NCBI GenBank assembly: GCA_046349875.1
Contig: JAXMBN010000015.1
Span: forward strand, 62,001-126,000
Length of the DNA: 64,000 nucleotides
Source of the DNA: JAXMBN01 sp046349875
Lineage (GTDB): Bacteria; Planctomycetota; Planctomycetia; Pirellulales; Pirellulaceae
Direction: 5' to 3'
The notes beneath the pieces were generated by a model, which saw only the letters and a list, made by a program, of their open reading frames with translations, was not told the origin of the DNA and searched no databases. Below are positions 1-8,804 of this stretch, piece by piece (position 1 is the first letter of the stretch; the number at the start of each line of letters is the position of its first letter). The translations under genes and the position numbers were made by a program.

Positions 1-279
1 CGACTCGATGCGCATCAAGAACTCGCTGGAATGGGGATGCTCCAAGTCCAGTACGGGAAGTAGATGTTCGCGTTGATCCAGTCGAAGGGTAGTCGCATCT
101 TGTTTCGCATCGGGACCATGACATGCAAAACAAGACTCGGAAAGAATAGGGAGGATGTCACGCGAGAACTGAGGTGGTTCGTCCGAAAACGATGCATTCG
201 ATGTAGTACACAAACTCCAAATCATCCACACGGCGATTTTGGCGGTACCCAACTTCGATGGAACCGTGACCGAAGGCAT
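1..279 (-). CDS. PSCyt1 (planctomycete cytochrome c-like) domain protein, N-terminal fragment
   Basis: The complementary strand reads without a stop from an ATG at 279 to the window edge (93 codons). After a short hydrophobic, signal-like stretch (about residues 14-30) comes FSRDILPILSESCFACHGPD, followed by a TTLRLDQRE motif. This is the usual start of the planctomycete PSCyt1 domain: one CxxCH haem motif, then an LRLD block. Such proteins normally continue with DUF1549 and DUF1553, as the two complete relatives at 39150 and 58982 do, so the rest should lie left of the window. The gene runs opposite to its right-hand neighbour, so the spacer 280-627 probably holds divergent promoters. The exact start is uncertain; an in-frame stop lies about 65 bases upstream of the ATG. 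Confidence 0.85.
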   Translation of the reverse strand, partial: MPSVTVPSKLGTAKIAVWMIWSLCTTSNASFSDEPPQFSRDILPILSESCFACHGPDAKQDATTLRLDQREHLLPVLDLEHPHSSEFLMRIES

Positions 280-627
280 AGGACATTTCCAAGGCAGGGA
301 ATAGAAGGCGGGATCCACGTCCGAGGGACAGGCGGAATTCTCTTAGCATACTCTTGCGAGCCCACCGTGTCTCGTCCGCAACGGGCGCTCATTGCCATCG
401 CTGGGCTTTTCACACCATGGAGAGTGTTTTCAAGGAAATGCTCTGGGGGGCGTCGTCTACTTAGCCTTGGTTGTGAAGTGCACTAAGAATGGGATATCCT
501 AAAGCAAAATGCCAGTGGACGAGAATGTGTGGACCAGAACGTAAGGAATGAGTACGTGAACACTGCGCATTTTCCAACGACCAATAGGACACCGACTTCG
601 TCGGGGAATCCAAGATCGGACGAATTG

Positions 628-990
628 ATGCCGAACGCTTTGCAATTCATGGACTGTCCACATTGTGGGAAACGTATCCGGACATCAGCGGATCGATGTC
701 ATCATTGCCAACAGTCACCCTCACAACCTTTGGATCGCGAAGTAAGCTCAACCTATGTTGGGCAAGGACTTGGGGAACATGAAGCAACGACTCGAGTTGT
801 CGAGTCTGAGGAACAGGACGACGACGATTTTGATTATGAAGCGTTCGTCGAGCGAGAGTTTGGAAATAAGTCCAAGTGGAGTCGTCCCCTGGAGACGCCT
901 CGGTGGATCTGGATTACGGGATGGATCTTGCTTATTTCCATGTGCATCCCGCTCGTGATTGCAGTCTTCATTGCCCTTCAAAAGACGTGA
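628..990 (+). CDS. Zinc-ribbon protein with C-terminal membrane anchor
   Basis: A small protein of about 120 residues. An N-terminal zinc ribbon (CPHCGKRIRTSADRCHHC, two CxxC pairs) comes first. A long acidic, disordered middle section includes a run of four Asp. One C-terminal membrane helix (about residues 96-117) ends in a short basic tail. This resembles small planctomycete proteins that tether a zinc ribbon to the membrane; none has a function I can name. The frame is open back to a GTG at 529, so a 153-residue form is possible. ATG 628 and ATG 649 are the other candidates. I prefer 628 because recognisable sequence begins there, but no strong Shine-Dalgarno decides it. Confidence 0.6.
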   Translation: MPNALQFMDCPHCGKRIRTSADRCHHCQQSPSQPLDREVSSTYVGQGLGEHEATTRVVESEEQDDDDFDYEAFVEREFGNKSKWSRPLETPRWIWITGWILLISMCIPLVIAVFIALQKT

Positions 991-1107
991 TGAACACTTC
1001 CAGTGGAAGCAATGCGTTTTGAGAGCAACTTTGGATTACAATACCAAACGCTCACCACGGCTTGTTCCTGCCTCCCTTCCTTTCTCCTTCCCTACCCCAC
1101 CTGCACC

Positions 1108-3432
1108 ATGATTCATTCTGCCTTGAGTCGATTTTTTGTCGCTTCCATTTTCTTGCTTGCTTCGGTCGCTGGGATTGTTTCCGCGGACGATTGGGATCCG
1201 CAGCGATTGGAAGCGACAACCGTTGCAACGCAATTGGTTCAGCCTATGGAGCTGGCGATCGCACCTGATGGCAAAATTTTTTTGATCGAATTGAGTGGCA
1301 CGATCAAGCTCATCGATCCCCTCAGCAAAGAGGTGAAGAATATTGGAAAGTTGGAGGTGACGACGGCCCAAGAGAATGGGCTGATTGGATTGGCCTTGGA
1401 TCCGCAGTTTGAAAAGACTCCGTGGGTGTATCTGCAGTATTCACCGCCTGAGTTCTCAGGGCAGCAGATCAGTCGTTTCCTGTTTCGCAATGGAACGATG
1501 GATCTCACCAGCGAACAAAAGATCTTTCGCTATGAAGAGCAACGTCGCGAATGTTGTCACCATGCGGGATCGATGACCTTTGGTCCCGATGGGTGTCTCT
1601 ACATCGGCACGGGAGACAACACCAATCCGTTTGGTTCGAATGGGCATGCGCCAATCGACGATCAAGTCGATCGCGAACCTTGGGATGCGCAGCGAACTTC
1701 AGGGAATACGAAAAGCTACAACGGAAAGATCCTTCGCATTCGGCCTAATCCCGAAGGTGGTTATTCGATTCCCGATGGCAATCTCTTTCCCAAGGATGGA
1801 TCGGAAGGATATCCCGAGATCTACGTGATGGGTTGCCGCAACCCTTGGAGAATTAGTGTCGATGCCAAGACGGGTTATCTCTATTGGGGAGATGTAGGGC
1901 CTGATGCAGGGAGTGATAGCAAGTTCGGACCACGTGGGTACGATGAAGTCAACCAAGCCCGTCGCGCTGGGAACTTTGGCTGGCCTTATTTTATCGGTCC
2001 CAATCGTGCTTATCCCATCTACGATTTTGCCTCTAAGGTATTAGGCGAGCCGCTCGATTCGATGCGACCGATCAATCGCTCACGCAACAACACCGGATCG
2101 CAAACCTTGCCTCCGGCGCAACCTGCTTGGATCTATTATCCGGCCGGAGCATCGGCTGAATTTCCCGAGGTTGGAACGGGTGGACGTACCGCATGTGCAG
2201 GTCCAGTCTATTACTTCGATGAGTCCTCAGTATCGGAGACGAAGTTACCCAAAGAGTTGGATCGAACCATGTTCGCTTATGAGTGGTCTCGCCATTGGAT
2301 CATGGCGGTCCACCTGGATCACGAATCGAACCTTCGTAAGCTTGAGCCCTTTGCGCCTCATATCAAGATCGTTCGACCGATCGATATGGCCTTCGACAAG
2401 TTGGGGCGACTGTATGTCATCGAATACGGTGAAACATGGGGAGTGAATCCAGAAGCGAAACTCTTGCGAATCGAATACGTCCGCGGTAATCGAAACCCAG
2501 TCGTACGAGGTAAGATTGAAAACAACGTTGGCCGCGAACCTCTTCAAGTCGTGATGGATGCGACAGGATCCTTCGATAAGGACCAAGACTCGTTGACCTA
2601 CGTTTGGAAATCGATTTCCGTGGTCGGCGAAGAGAAGAAAGAGCAAACCATTGGGCAAGGATTGCAAGCGACCTACACCTTCCAAGAACCTGGCGTTTAT
2701 ACCGTTGCGCTTCAGGTGTCGGATGGACAAGGAGGACAGGATACAACCACCTTCCCCGTTTTGGTTGGCAATGCTCGGCCGTCCATCACTTTCCTTCAAC
2801 CGCAGGACGGGGATTTTCATGACCTCAGTGAAGAAGTCGCCTACCAATTGCTCGTCGAAGACCTTGAAGATGGTACGAATGATTTCGCGAAAGCCGAAAG
2901 GCTCGACATCGCAACGATTGAATCGAAAGCACCAAGTCGGACCTTCGTACAAGCTCGGCCATACGTCCCTGCAAAGTCCTCAGGAAGTATCCATGAACCA
3001 GCCGGGCTTGCGTTGATGCGCAAGAGTGACTGTTTCAATTGTCATGCACTCGATCGTGCGTTGGTGGGGCCGATGTTTTCCGAGGTCGCGAAGAAGTACA
3101 AGGGTGTCGATGGTGCGTTGGAAAAGTCAATTGCTCGCGTTCGGGAAGGTTCCACAGGAGTGTGGGGTAAAGTGGCCATGCTTCCTCACGCCCAGCACAG
3201 TGTAGAAGACATCCGAACCATGGTGTCCTATGTCTATTCCGTCGAGACCGATGCGCGTCAAACTTCAGTGCAAGGATTTCGAGGAAAGATCCCGGTGGCA
3301 AAAGGAATGGACGATCTAGAGTTAGAGGCAATCTATACCGATGTGGGCCGCGATGCGACTTCTAAAGTGGGGGCCTTCGACGACGGCAGGTCATCCGTCC
3401 GAAGCCGTATCGTTCAAGTTGGTTCGAGCTGA
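1108..3432 (+). CDS. Secreted glucose/sorbosone dehydrogenase-like propeller with PKD and cytochrome c domains
   Basis: The protein starts with a clear Sec signal peptide (about residues 1-26, ending VSADD), which is why ATG 1108 is chosen over the in-frame GTG-type start near 1003. Residues about 35-460 resemble GSDH/PQQ-dependent soluble sugar dehydrogenases: PDGKIFLIE, GLIGLALDPQF, HHAGSMTFGPDG and YIGTGDN. A PKD-like domain follows (about 475-565, FDKDQDSLTYVWK). A single-haem cytochrome c comes next, with CFNCH near residue 641. Proteins of this build probably oxidise a sugar in the periplasm and pass electrons to the attached haem. Relatives usually carry one more C-terminal carbohydrate-binding-like domain. 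Here the frame ends at 3432, but that domain continues downstream in other frames (next entry). The dehydrogenase and haem parts are intact. Confidence 0.82.
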   Translation: MIHSALSRFFVASIFLLASVAGIVSADDWDPQRLEATTVATQLVQPMELAIAPDGKIFLIELSGTIKLIDPLSKEVKNIGKLEVTTAQENGLIGLALDPQFEKTPWVYLQYSPPEFSGQQISRFLFRNGTMDLTSEQKIFRYEEQRRECCHHAGSMTFGPDGCLYIGTGDNTNPFGSNGHAPIDDQVDREPWDAQRTSGNTKSYNGKILRIRPNPEGGYSIPDGNLFPKDGSEGYPEIYVMGCRNPWRISVDAKTGYLYWGDVGPDAGSDSKFGPRGYDEVNQARRAGNFGWPYFIGPNRAYPIYDFASKVLGEPLDSMRPINRSRNNTGSQTLPPAQPAWIYYPAGASAEFPEVGTGGRTACAGPVYYFDESSVSETKLPKELDRTMFAYEWSRHWIMAVHLDHESNLRKLEPFAPHIKIVRPIDMAFDKLGRLYVIEYGETWGVNPEAKLLRIEYVRGNRNPVVRGKIENNVGREPLQVVMDATGSFDKDQDSLTYVWKSISVVGEEKKEQTIGQGLQATYTFQEPGVYTVALQVSDGQGGQDTTTFPVLVGNARPSITFLQPQDGDFHDLSEEVAYQLLVEDLEDGTNDFAKAERLDIATIESKAPSRTFVQARPYVPAKSSGSIHEPAGLALMRKSDCFNCHALDRALVGPMFSEVAKKYKGVDGALEKSIARVREGSTGVWGKVAMLPHAQHSVEDIRTMVSYVYSVETDARQTSVQGFRGKIPVAKGMDDLELEAIYTDVGRDATSKVGAFDDGRSSVRSRIVQVGSS

Positions 3433-3796
3433 CGAGGATAGCGAAGGTCCAAGTGCTTGCTTCCGATAAAGCTCAGGGGAAGGCGTTCATTGGTGGCATT
3501 AACCACGGAGGATACGTCAAAGTCGCCTCGTTACTGAACGGCGTCAGCGGGGTAAAGTTGTTCGTGGCCGTTACGCTGGGGAGGTGGGCATCATCGAAAT
3601 CCATCGATGCTCCGTCGATGGACCGTTGCTTGGGGAAACTTCCGTCGAGGTCAATGGAGATCGGGAATCGTTCTATGAAAAAGGTGGCAATGGCAGCCAG
3701 TCGATGCCAAAGACACTTATTTTGTCCTTCGTAACGAAGCGAAACCGAGTGGGCTGGCTCAAGAATCTCGATGCGATCGAGTTCTTGCGTCCTTGA
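3433..3796 (+). pseudogene. Frameshifted C-terminal domain of the GSDH-cytochrome c gene
   Basis: Downstream of the TGA at 3430-3432 the missing C-terminal domain can be read piecewise. VRADEDSEGPS is in one frame (about 3422-3454). VLASDKAQGKAFIGGINHGG follows in a second (3453 on). IIEIH and GPLLGETSVEVNGDRESFYE are in a third (about 3590-3670). DAKDTYFVLRNEAKPSGL is in yet another frame, and LDAIEFLRP ends at a TGA at 3794-3796. Together these match a CBM6-like sugar-binding tail of the kind found on relatives. At least four single-base indels are needed, and there is no long non-homologous insert. Whether they are real decay or sequence error cannot be told here. Confidence 0.75.
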
Positions 3797-3870
3797 GCGT
3801 CTGGTTCGGATCAGAGTTGTCATTGCGAACGCGAACATGGGATTCATAACTCGTTAGGCGGGAACGGAGA

Positions 3871-5300
3871 ATGATGATGTTGCAACGTTGGGGCCAGTCA
3901 TTGGCTATGCTGTTGGTATGGATCGCGGTATCGGGGAGCACGGAACAATGGGCTCAGGCCCAACAGCGAAAATCCGATCGTCCCAATATCATTTACATCT
4001 TGGCCGACGATCTAGGATGGACGGATACGGCGACCTATGGGAGTAAGTACTACGAGACTCCCAACATCGATCGCCTAGCCGCCAAAGGAATGAAGTTTAC
4101 TCGCTATCACAATTGTCAGAATTGCCAACCGACACGGGCTGCATTGATGTCGGGGCAGTATGGATCGCGGACAGGCGTTTATACAGTTGGATCGATCGAT
4201 CGCTTCAATTGGCAAGAACGAACGTTACGCCCTGTCGACAACGTAACCGAATTACCCCTCGATCGATCGACGATCGCTGACCAACTCAAAGCCGTTGGTT
4301 ATTCCACCGCCATGTTCGGAAAATGGCATTTGGGAAATCGGGGGAAACATCATCCATCCCATCGTGGTTTTGATTTAGCCGCTTGTCTCGTGAAGGAAAG
4401 CACTTCGATTTTGAACGAATCCGAAACCACCGATATTCCCGACGGAACGTATCTGGCCGACTTCTTGACCGACAAAGCGGTCGATTTCATTCGACGTAAG
4501 AAAGAAGGTCCATTCTTTTTGTATTTGCCGCACTTTGGAGTTCATTCTCCGCATCATCAAGCCAAGAAAGATTGATCGCTCATTTCAAAGACAAGGCTCC
4601 TCAGGGAGGACACCATAGCCCCGTCTATGCTGCCATGATTGCAAGTGTCGATGAGAGTGCTTTAATGCATTCCCAAGTCAGTTGGATGAATTAAAGATCG
4701 CTGAAAATACGATCGTCATTTTTTCCAGCGACAATGGAGGTGTCGGTGGCTATCAACGAGAAGGAATCAACAAAGAGAATTCGATTAATGACAACGCACC
4801 GCTGCGAAGTGAAAGGGTAGCTTGTACGGGTTGTGGGTCTTCGCGATCCATGGATCGTTTATTGGCCAGGTGTGACGAAGGCAGGAAGTCAATGTGACGT
4901 TCCGACCATCCATGTCGATGTCTATCCGACTTTGCTCGATATGGCCAAAGCTCCAAAACCCAAACAGGTGCTCGATGGAGAAAGCATGGTTGGACTGATC
5001 CAAGATCCTAAGAGTCAGTTAAAGCGAGAAGCCATCTATCAACATTTTCCAGGCTATCTCGGCGTCGGGAAGGATCAATGGAGAACGACTCCCGTAAGCA
5101 CCATCGAAGTGGGAGATTGCCGATGGAGTTCTTAGAGGACACATCAGAACTCTATAATTTGCGAGATGATCTTGGCGAGCAGAACAACTTGGCCAAGTCT
5201 CAAGAAGCCAAAGCCAAGGAACTCTGGCAAGATGGCAAGTTGGCCAGCTAGCGCAAGGAAGTTGGAGCTCCTATGCCAACCCCCAACGATCCTAAAAAAG
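3871..5300 (+). pseudogene. Sulfatase (arylsulfatase family), multiply frameshifted
   Basis: A secreted sulfatase begins at ATG 3871 (ATGs at 3874 and 3877 are also possible) after a purine-rich GGAACGGAG. The signal peptide ends near AQAQQ. The first 234 residues are intact: PNIIYILADDLGWTD metal-binding segment, formylglycine motif CQPTRAALMSG, and GKWHLGN. Frame 1 stops at 4573-4575, but the protein continues in other frames: LIAHFKDKAPQGGHHSPVYA (4574 on), LDELKIAENTIVIFSSDNGG (4684 on), GLRDPWIVYWPGVTKAGS (4836 on), FLEDTSELYNLRDDLGEQNN (5130 on) and EVGAPMPTPNDPK (to about 5300). At least five indels are needed. As written only the N-terminal half would be made, so no active enzyme is expected. 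The C-terminal end is approximate; a hairpin at 5336 limits it. Confidence 0.82.
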
Positions 5301-5335
5301 AACTGATCTTCTCGAAACAGGACGGTATCGGCAAA

Positions 5336-5362
5336 AGGCTTCGCGTGGGACTGGCGAAGCCT
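5336..5362 (-). terminator. Rho-independent terminator of the Tyr/His-rich protein gene
   Basis: A perfect 9-bp inverted repeat (AGGCTTCGC at 5336-5344, GCGAAGCCT at 5354-5362) encloses a 9-nt loop. On the complementary strand the stem is followed by TTTTGCC. It lies just past the stop of the complementary gene 5384-5791 and past the end of the plus-strand sulfatase remnant, so it may act in both directions. Confidence 0.65.
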
Positions 5363-5383
5363 ATGCCTTCTATCGTTTCAGTA

Positions 5384-5791
5384 CTATGCAATGCGTAGTG
5401 CAATTTTAGCGTCCGATCCAAAGCGAGAAGCCAGATCCACCGTACGAGCCGCTGCGTGAACGACGCCGCCGTAGGAACCACCTACCGGAAAGGAACTTCC
5501 ACCGTAGCCACCAAAGGGCACGGTTCCGTAAAAGCCTTGATATCCGCTAGGGAAGGCTCCATAGTACGAAGAGCTTGGATAGCCGTACGTATAAACTGGA
5601 GTCGGTGTTGCATATCGGTAGCGTTGTACCGAGTAGCCGTAGTTGCTGTTGCATCCCGATGAATAGTTTGGTCGATAGCTGTGGTGATGATGATGGGAAT
5701 GACCATAGCTTTGTGCATTTGCCATACCACCGCTCCATGCGAGTGCTCCAACACCCACCAACAATCCCAAGGCGATTTTTCGAAGTGTCAT
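5384..5791 (-). CDS. Small secreted Tyr/Gly/His-rich protein
   Basis: A 135-residue protein with a textbook Sec signal peptide (KIALGLLVGVGALAWSGGMANA, cleavage near residue 26). After it come GHSHHHHHSY, several Tyr-Gly-Tyr and Tyr-Pro groups, and a Gly-rich stretch (PFGGYGGSSF). The composition resembles small planctomycete cell-envelope proteins of unknown role. A run of five His could bind metal, but that is inference. No enzymatic motif is visible. ATG 5791 is supported by the position of the signal peptide. The last residues (SDAKIALRIA) look less conserved. Confidence 0.72.
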   Translation of the reverse strand: MTLRKIALGLLVGVGALAWSGGMANAQSYGHSHHHHHSYRPNYSSGCNSNYGYSVQRYRYATPTPVYTYGYPSSSYYGAFPSGYQGFYGTVPFGGYGGSSFPVGGSYGGVVHAAARTVDLASRFGSDAKIALRIA

Positions 5792-6240
5792 TTTCCAAGC
5801 CCTTTACCCAAAGATCTTGGAGCTGCCAGCGACGCGTTCTTGGAACAGCTCCTTGCGACATGTGTTTCGCGTGCGAATGAGATACAGTTCAAATACTGTG
5901 CCAAAGTTTGCGAAATTAAGAAAACCCTTGAACGATTCGCAAAAGCAGAACATTTTCACGGAATCATCGCTCCTTTCGCTCTCGTTTCCTCCTGGCTCGT
6001 CCTCAAAACGGATACGGTTGTCATCGAACTGAATTCAGCAACGGGAATCCCACGGTGCGATGGGAAGGGTGAGGAATGGAATGGCGGTTCGAATTTTGAG
6101 GGGTGTAACAGGCAGAGATCCACGCGAATTGCCGGGGAATGGGCTTCTCTGGGATTGGGTATCTTGACGCGGCAAGTTTGAAATCTCCACAATCATCTCC
6201 ATCTCCCACCTCGCACTCCTTATCAAGAAAGCTGGGCACC
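5792..6240. other. Intergenic spacer, nothing recognised
   Basis: A 450-base spacer between the start of the complementary secreted protein gene and the start of the plus-strand NHL gene, so both promoters should lie here. Open frames cross it on both strands, but none has protein-like composition, a signal peptide or a known motif. No tRNA or repeat was seen. Confidence 0.5.
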
Positions 6241-7335
6241 ATGACCTCTCCCCAATCCCTGTCTTTGGATCGACGCAAATTCTTGTCTTCCACTGCAATT
6301 GCCACCACGGCAGTTCTTGCGGCTCCTGCAATTGTTACCGCATCCAAAACCGGATCGGAGATCATCATTGGTGAAGGGGATCATCGTTATCGCGTAACGC
6401 ATGGATGGCCCCAGTTGCCGGCAGAATACAGTTGGCAGACGACACACAATGTTGCAGTCGATCGAGAAAACAATCTGTATGTGATTCACGAAGGGCTCGA
6501 AAGCAAATCGACTCATCCTTCGATCTTCGTATTTGATTCAAAAGGCAAATTCATCCGCGCATTCGGAAGCCAACTCCAAGGTGGCGGGCACGGGCTCGAA
6601 GTTCGACAAGAAGGTTCCGAGCAATTTCTTTATGTTACGGGATACCAAAAAGTCAAATTGATCGCCAAGTTAACATTGAAGGGTGATGTTGTTTGGTCGA
6701 AGAAGGCTCCCGTTGCGAGTAACAAATATGCGACGGAAGACTACGATACACGCAAGGTTTGGGGACGCGATCGATTCTTGCCCACCAACTTTGCATTCCT
6801 CGACGATGGCGACTTCTTCGTGGCTGATGGGTATGGGACGTATACCATTCATCGTTATGACAAAGATGCCAATTGGAAGAGTTGCTTTGGTGGAGTGGGC
6901 AAGGGAGAGGGTACGTTTAATACGCCTCACGGTCTTTGGATCGATCAACGCGATCCTAAGCGACCGATGATCGTGGTTACCGATCGGGCCAACAACACCT
7001 TGCAGCGTTTTCAATTGGATGGGACTTACATCGATACGATCCCAGGTTTCGGATTGCCTGCCAATATCGATGTGCAAGGAGACCTAATGCTGGTGCCCGA
7101 GCTCAAAGCACGGCTGTCCATTTTGGATAAAGACTACAAAGCGGTTGCGAGATTGGGAGACGATGTTGAACGAATTAATGCCAAGGATGGGAACACGATT
7201 CGCAATGACGAATCACGTTGGTTGGATGGCAAGTTTGTCCATCCTCACGATGCATGTTTCGATCGTGAAGGAAACATCTTTGTCGCGGAGTGGGTCAAGA
7301 CGGGACGCATTTCCAAGTTGACCAAAGTATCTTGA
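6241..7335 (+). CDS. Tat-exported NHL-repeat beta-propeller protein
   Basis: A 364-residue protein. The start at ATG 6241 puts a twin-arginine signal at the N-terminus (LDRRKFLSSTAIATTAV, cleavage near APAIVTA), although the frame is open upstream to 6139. The mature part is a six-bladed-type NHL propeller: HNVAVDRENNLYVIHEG, SIFVFDSKGKFIRAFG, GTFNTPHGLWIDQRD, PMIVVTDRANNTLQRFQLDG and FVHPHDACFDREGNIFVAEW. Similar planctomycete proteins are annotated as NHL or peptidylglycine-amidating-lyase-like, but no lyase-specific residues can be claimed. Tat export suggests it folds before export, perhaps with a cofactor. It lies 53 bases before another Tat-exported protein, the Gfo/Idh/MocA oxidoreductase, and may share a transcript with it. 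Confidence 0.78.
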   Translation: MTSPQSLSLDRRKFLSSTAIATTAVLAAPAIVTASKTGSEIIIGEGDHRYRVTHGWPQLPAEYSWQTTHNVAVDRENNLYVIHEGLESKSTHPSIFVFDSKGKFIRAFGSQLQGGGHGLEVRQEGSEQFLYVTGYQKVKLIAKLTLKGDVVWSKKAPVASNKYATEDYDTRKVWGRDRFLPTNFAFLDDGDFFVADGYGTYTIHRYDKDANWKSCFGGVGKGEGTFNTPHGLWIDQRDPKRPMIVVTDRANNTLQRFQLDGTYIDTIPGFGLPANIDVQGDLMLVPELKARLSILDKDYKAVARLGDDVERINAKDGNTIRNDESRWLDGKFVHPHDACFDREGNIFVAEWVKTGRISKLTKVS

Positions 7336-7388
7336 TCGACAATCGCGAATTCACTTGAACTTATCACTTATCACGAAAGTATGCAGAT

Positions 7389-8786
7389 ATGATTTCATCG
7401 AAGAAAACACGACGACAGTTTATGGGACAAGCTGGAGTGGCTGGCGCAGCCGTCGCCATGGCTCCAACTCTTCTCCCGAAACTCTATGCTCAGGGCCCTG
7501 CGAGCGATCGCTTGAATGTAGCCTGCATTGGCGTTGGCGGACGCGGTTCTGGGATCGGCGATCAGGCTGCGAGCTTAGGGCAGTTGGTTGCTTGCTGCGA
7601 TGTCCACAAAGGCAACGCAGAGAATTTTGTAAAAGGGCAGGCCGAGAAGAGCCGCTCCTGCAAAATCTACTCGGACTATCGCGAGATGTTCGATAAAGAA
7701 AAAGGAATCGATGTCGTCACGATTGGTACTCCCGATCATTGGCACGTCAAAATTGCCATCGAAGCCATGGCTGCTGGCAAGCATGTCTATTGCGAAAAGC
7801 CTTTGACGCTCACCTTGGAAGAAGGCGAGATCATTCAGGCAGCGGTGAAAAAATATGGAAAGACGTTTCAAGTAGGAACGCAGCAGCGCAGCGAATTCAA
7901 TCAGAACTTTTTGAAAGCCGTTGCCATTGCGCAGAGCGGTCGTTTGGGCGATAAGTTGGAAGCGGTTTCTTCCGTAGGAACGGCGGCTTCGCGAAGCGAT
8001 GATCCCAACAAAAAATTCGGTCCATTCAATGTGGCCCCCGTTCCTGAAAACCTCAATTGGGATCTTTGGCTAGGTCCAGCACCTATGGTCGAATTCTGTC
8101 CTCAACGCATTGGTTGGAACTTCCGATGGTGGTTTGAATACTCTGGCGGACAGGTAACGGATTGGGGAGTCCACCATACCGACATCGCTTTCTGGGCCTT
8201 GGCGGGTAAAGACGGACAAGCGATTGAAGCGCAAGGAACCGGAATGTTCATGGGAGTCGATCGCGAGATGGTTCGGGACTTCTTGATCGGCAAGGTAGCA
8301 GCTAAGGACATGCCGCACGCATTTAACGTGGCTCATTCCTTTGATGTTGATGTCAAGCTGAGTACCGGCAATACCATCAAGATCGTCAGTGGTGAAAACA
8401 ACTTGTTGATCACGGGCGAGCGAGGTCGTATTCGCGTGAATCGTGGAACGCTTGCAGGCAAGCCGGTCGAAGAGATCGATGCTGATCCCAAGGCCAAGCA
8501 AGACATCGAAGAGCGAATGGCACAGCTCTACGGTGGCCAGCTTCCGAACAAATCGCTCGGACACATGAAGAACTTTTTTGATTGCGTGAAGAGCGGCAAG
8601 CCGCCGGTGGCCAACGTCGCCGATCACGTTCGCGCCGTCAATGCTTGTCACCTAGCCAACATCGCATTGCTCTTGGATCGCAAGGTCAATTATGATCCGA
8701 AGGCAAAGAATTTTGGCAATGATGCCGAAGCCAATAAGTTGATCAAGCGTCCCTATCGCCAAGGTTACGATCTCCTTCGCGCATAG
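7389..8786 (+). CDS. Tat-exported Gfo/Idh/MocA-family oxidoreductase
   Basis: A 465-residue NAD(P)-dependent sugar oxidoreductase family protein. It starts with a twin-arginine signal (KKTRRQFMGQAGVAGAAVAM, cleavage after KLYAQ). The Rossmann glycine motif GVGGRGSGIG is at about residues 48-57. TPDHWH follows near 114-119, and the family hallmark EKP is at 136-138. The C-terminal domain carries the DWGVHHTDIAFWAL segment typical of planctomycete members. These exported proteins are related to sugar or inositol dehydrogenases and glycoside-processing enzymes; the substrate cannot be read from sequence. The gene follows the NHL gene on the same strand. Start and frame are clean, with no disruptions. 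Confidence 0.88.
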   Translation: MISSKKTRRQFMGQAGVAGAAVAMAPTLLPKLYAQGPASDRLNVACIGVGGRGSGIGDQAASLGQLVACCDVHKGNAENFVKGQAEKSRSCKIYSDYREMFDKEKGIDVVTIGTPDHWHVKIAIEAMAAGKHVYCEKPLTLTLEEGEIIQAAVKKYGKTFQVGTQQRSEFNQNFLKAVAIAQSGRLGDKLEAVSSVGTAASRSDDPNKKFGPFNVAPVPENLNWDLWLGPAPMVEFCPQRIGWNFRWWFEYSGGQVTDWGVHHTDIAFWALAGKDGQAIEAQGTGMFMGVDREMVRDFLIGKVAAKDMPHAFNVAHSFDVDVKLSTGNTIKIVSGENNLLITGERGRIRVNRGTLAGKPVEEIDADPKAKQDIEERMAQLYGGQLPNKSLGHMKNFFDCVKSGKPPVANVADHVRAVNACHLANIALLLDRKVNYDPKAKNFGNDAEANKLIKRPYRQGYDLLRA

Positions 8787-8804
8787 AGAACTTTTTGGGT
8801 GAGA

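Noticed and set aside
64..486. 140-codon plus-strand open frame at the left edge
   Set aside because: It overlaps the much better supported PSCyt1 fragment on the other strand and has no protein-like motifs.
2245..2952. 235-codon complementary open frame inside the GSDH gene
   Set aside because: Composition follows the codon bias of the real gene read backwards; no motif or start signal.
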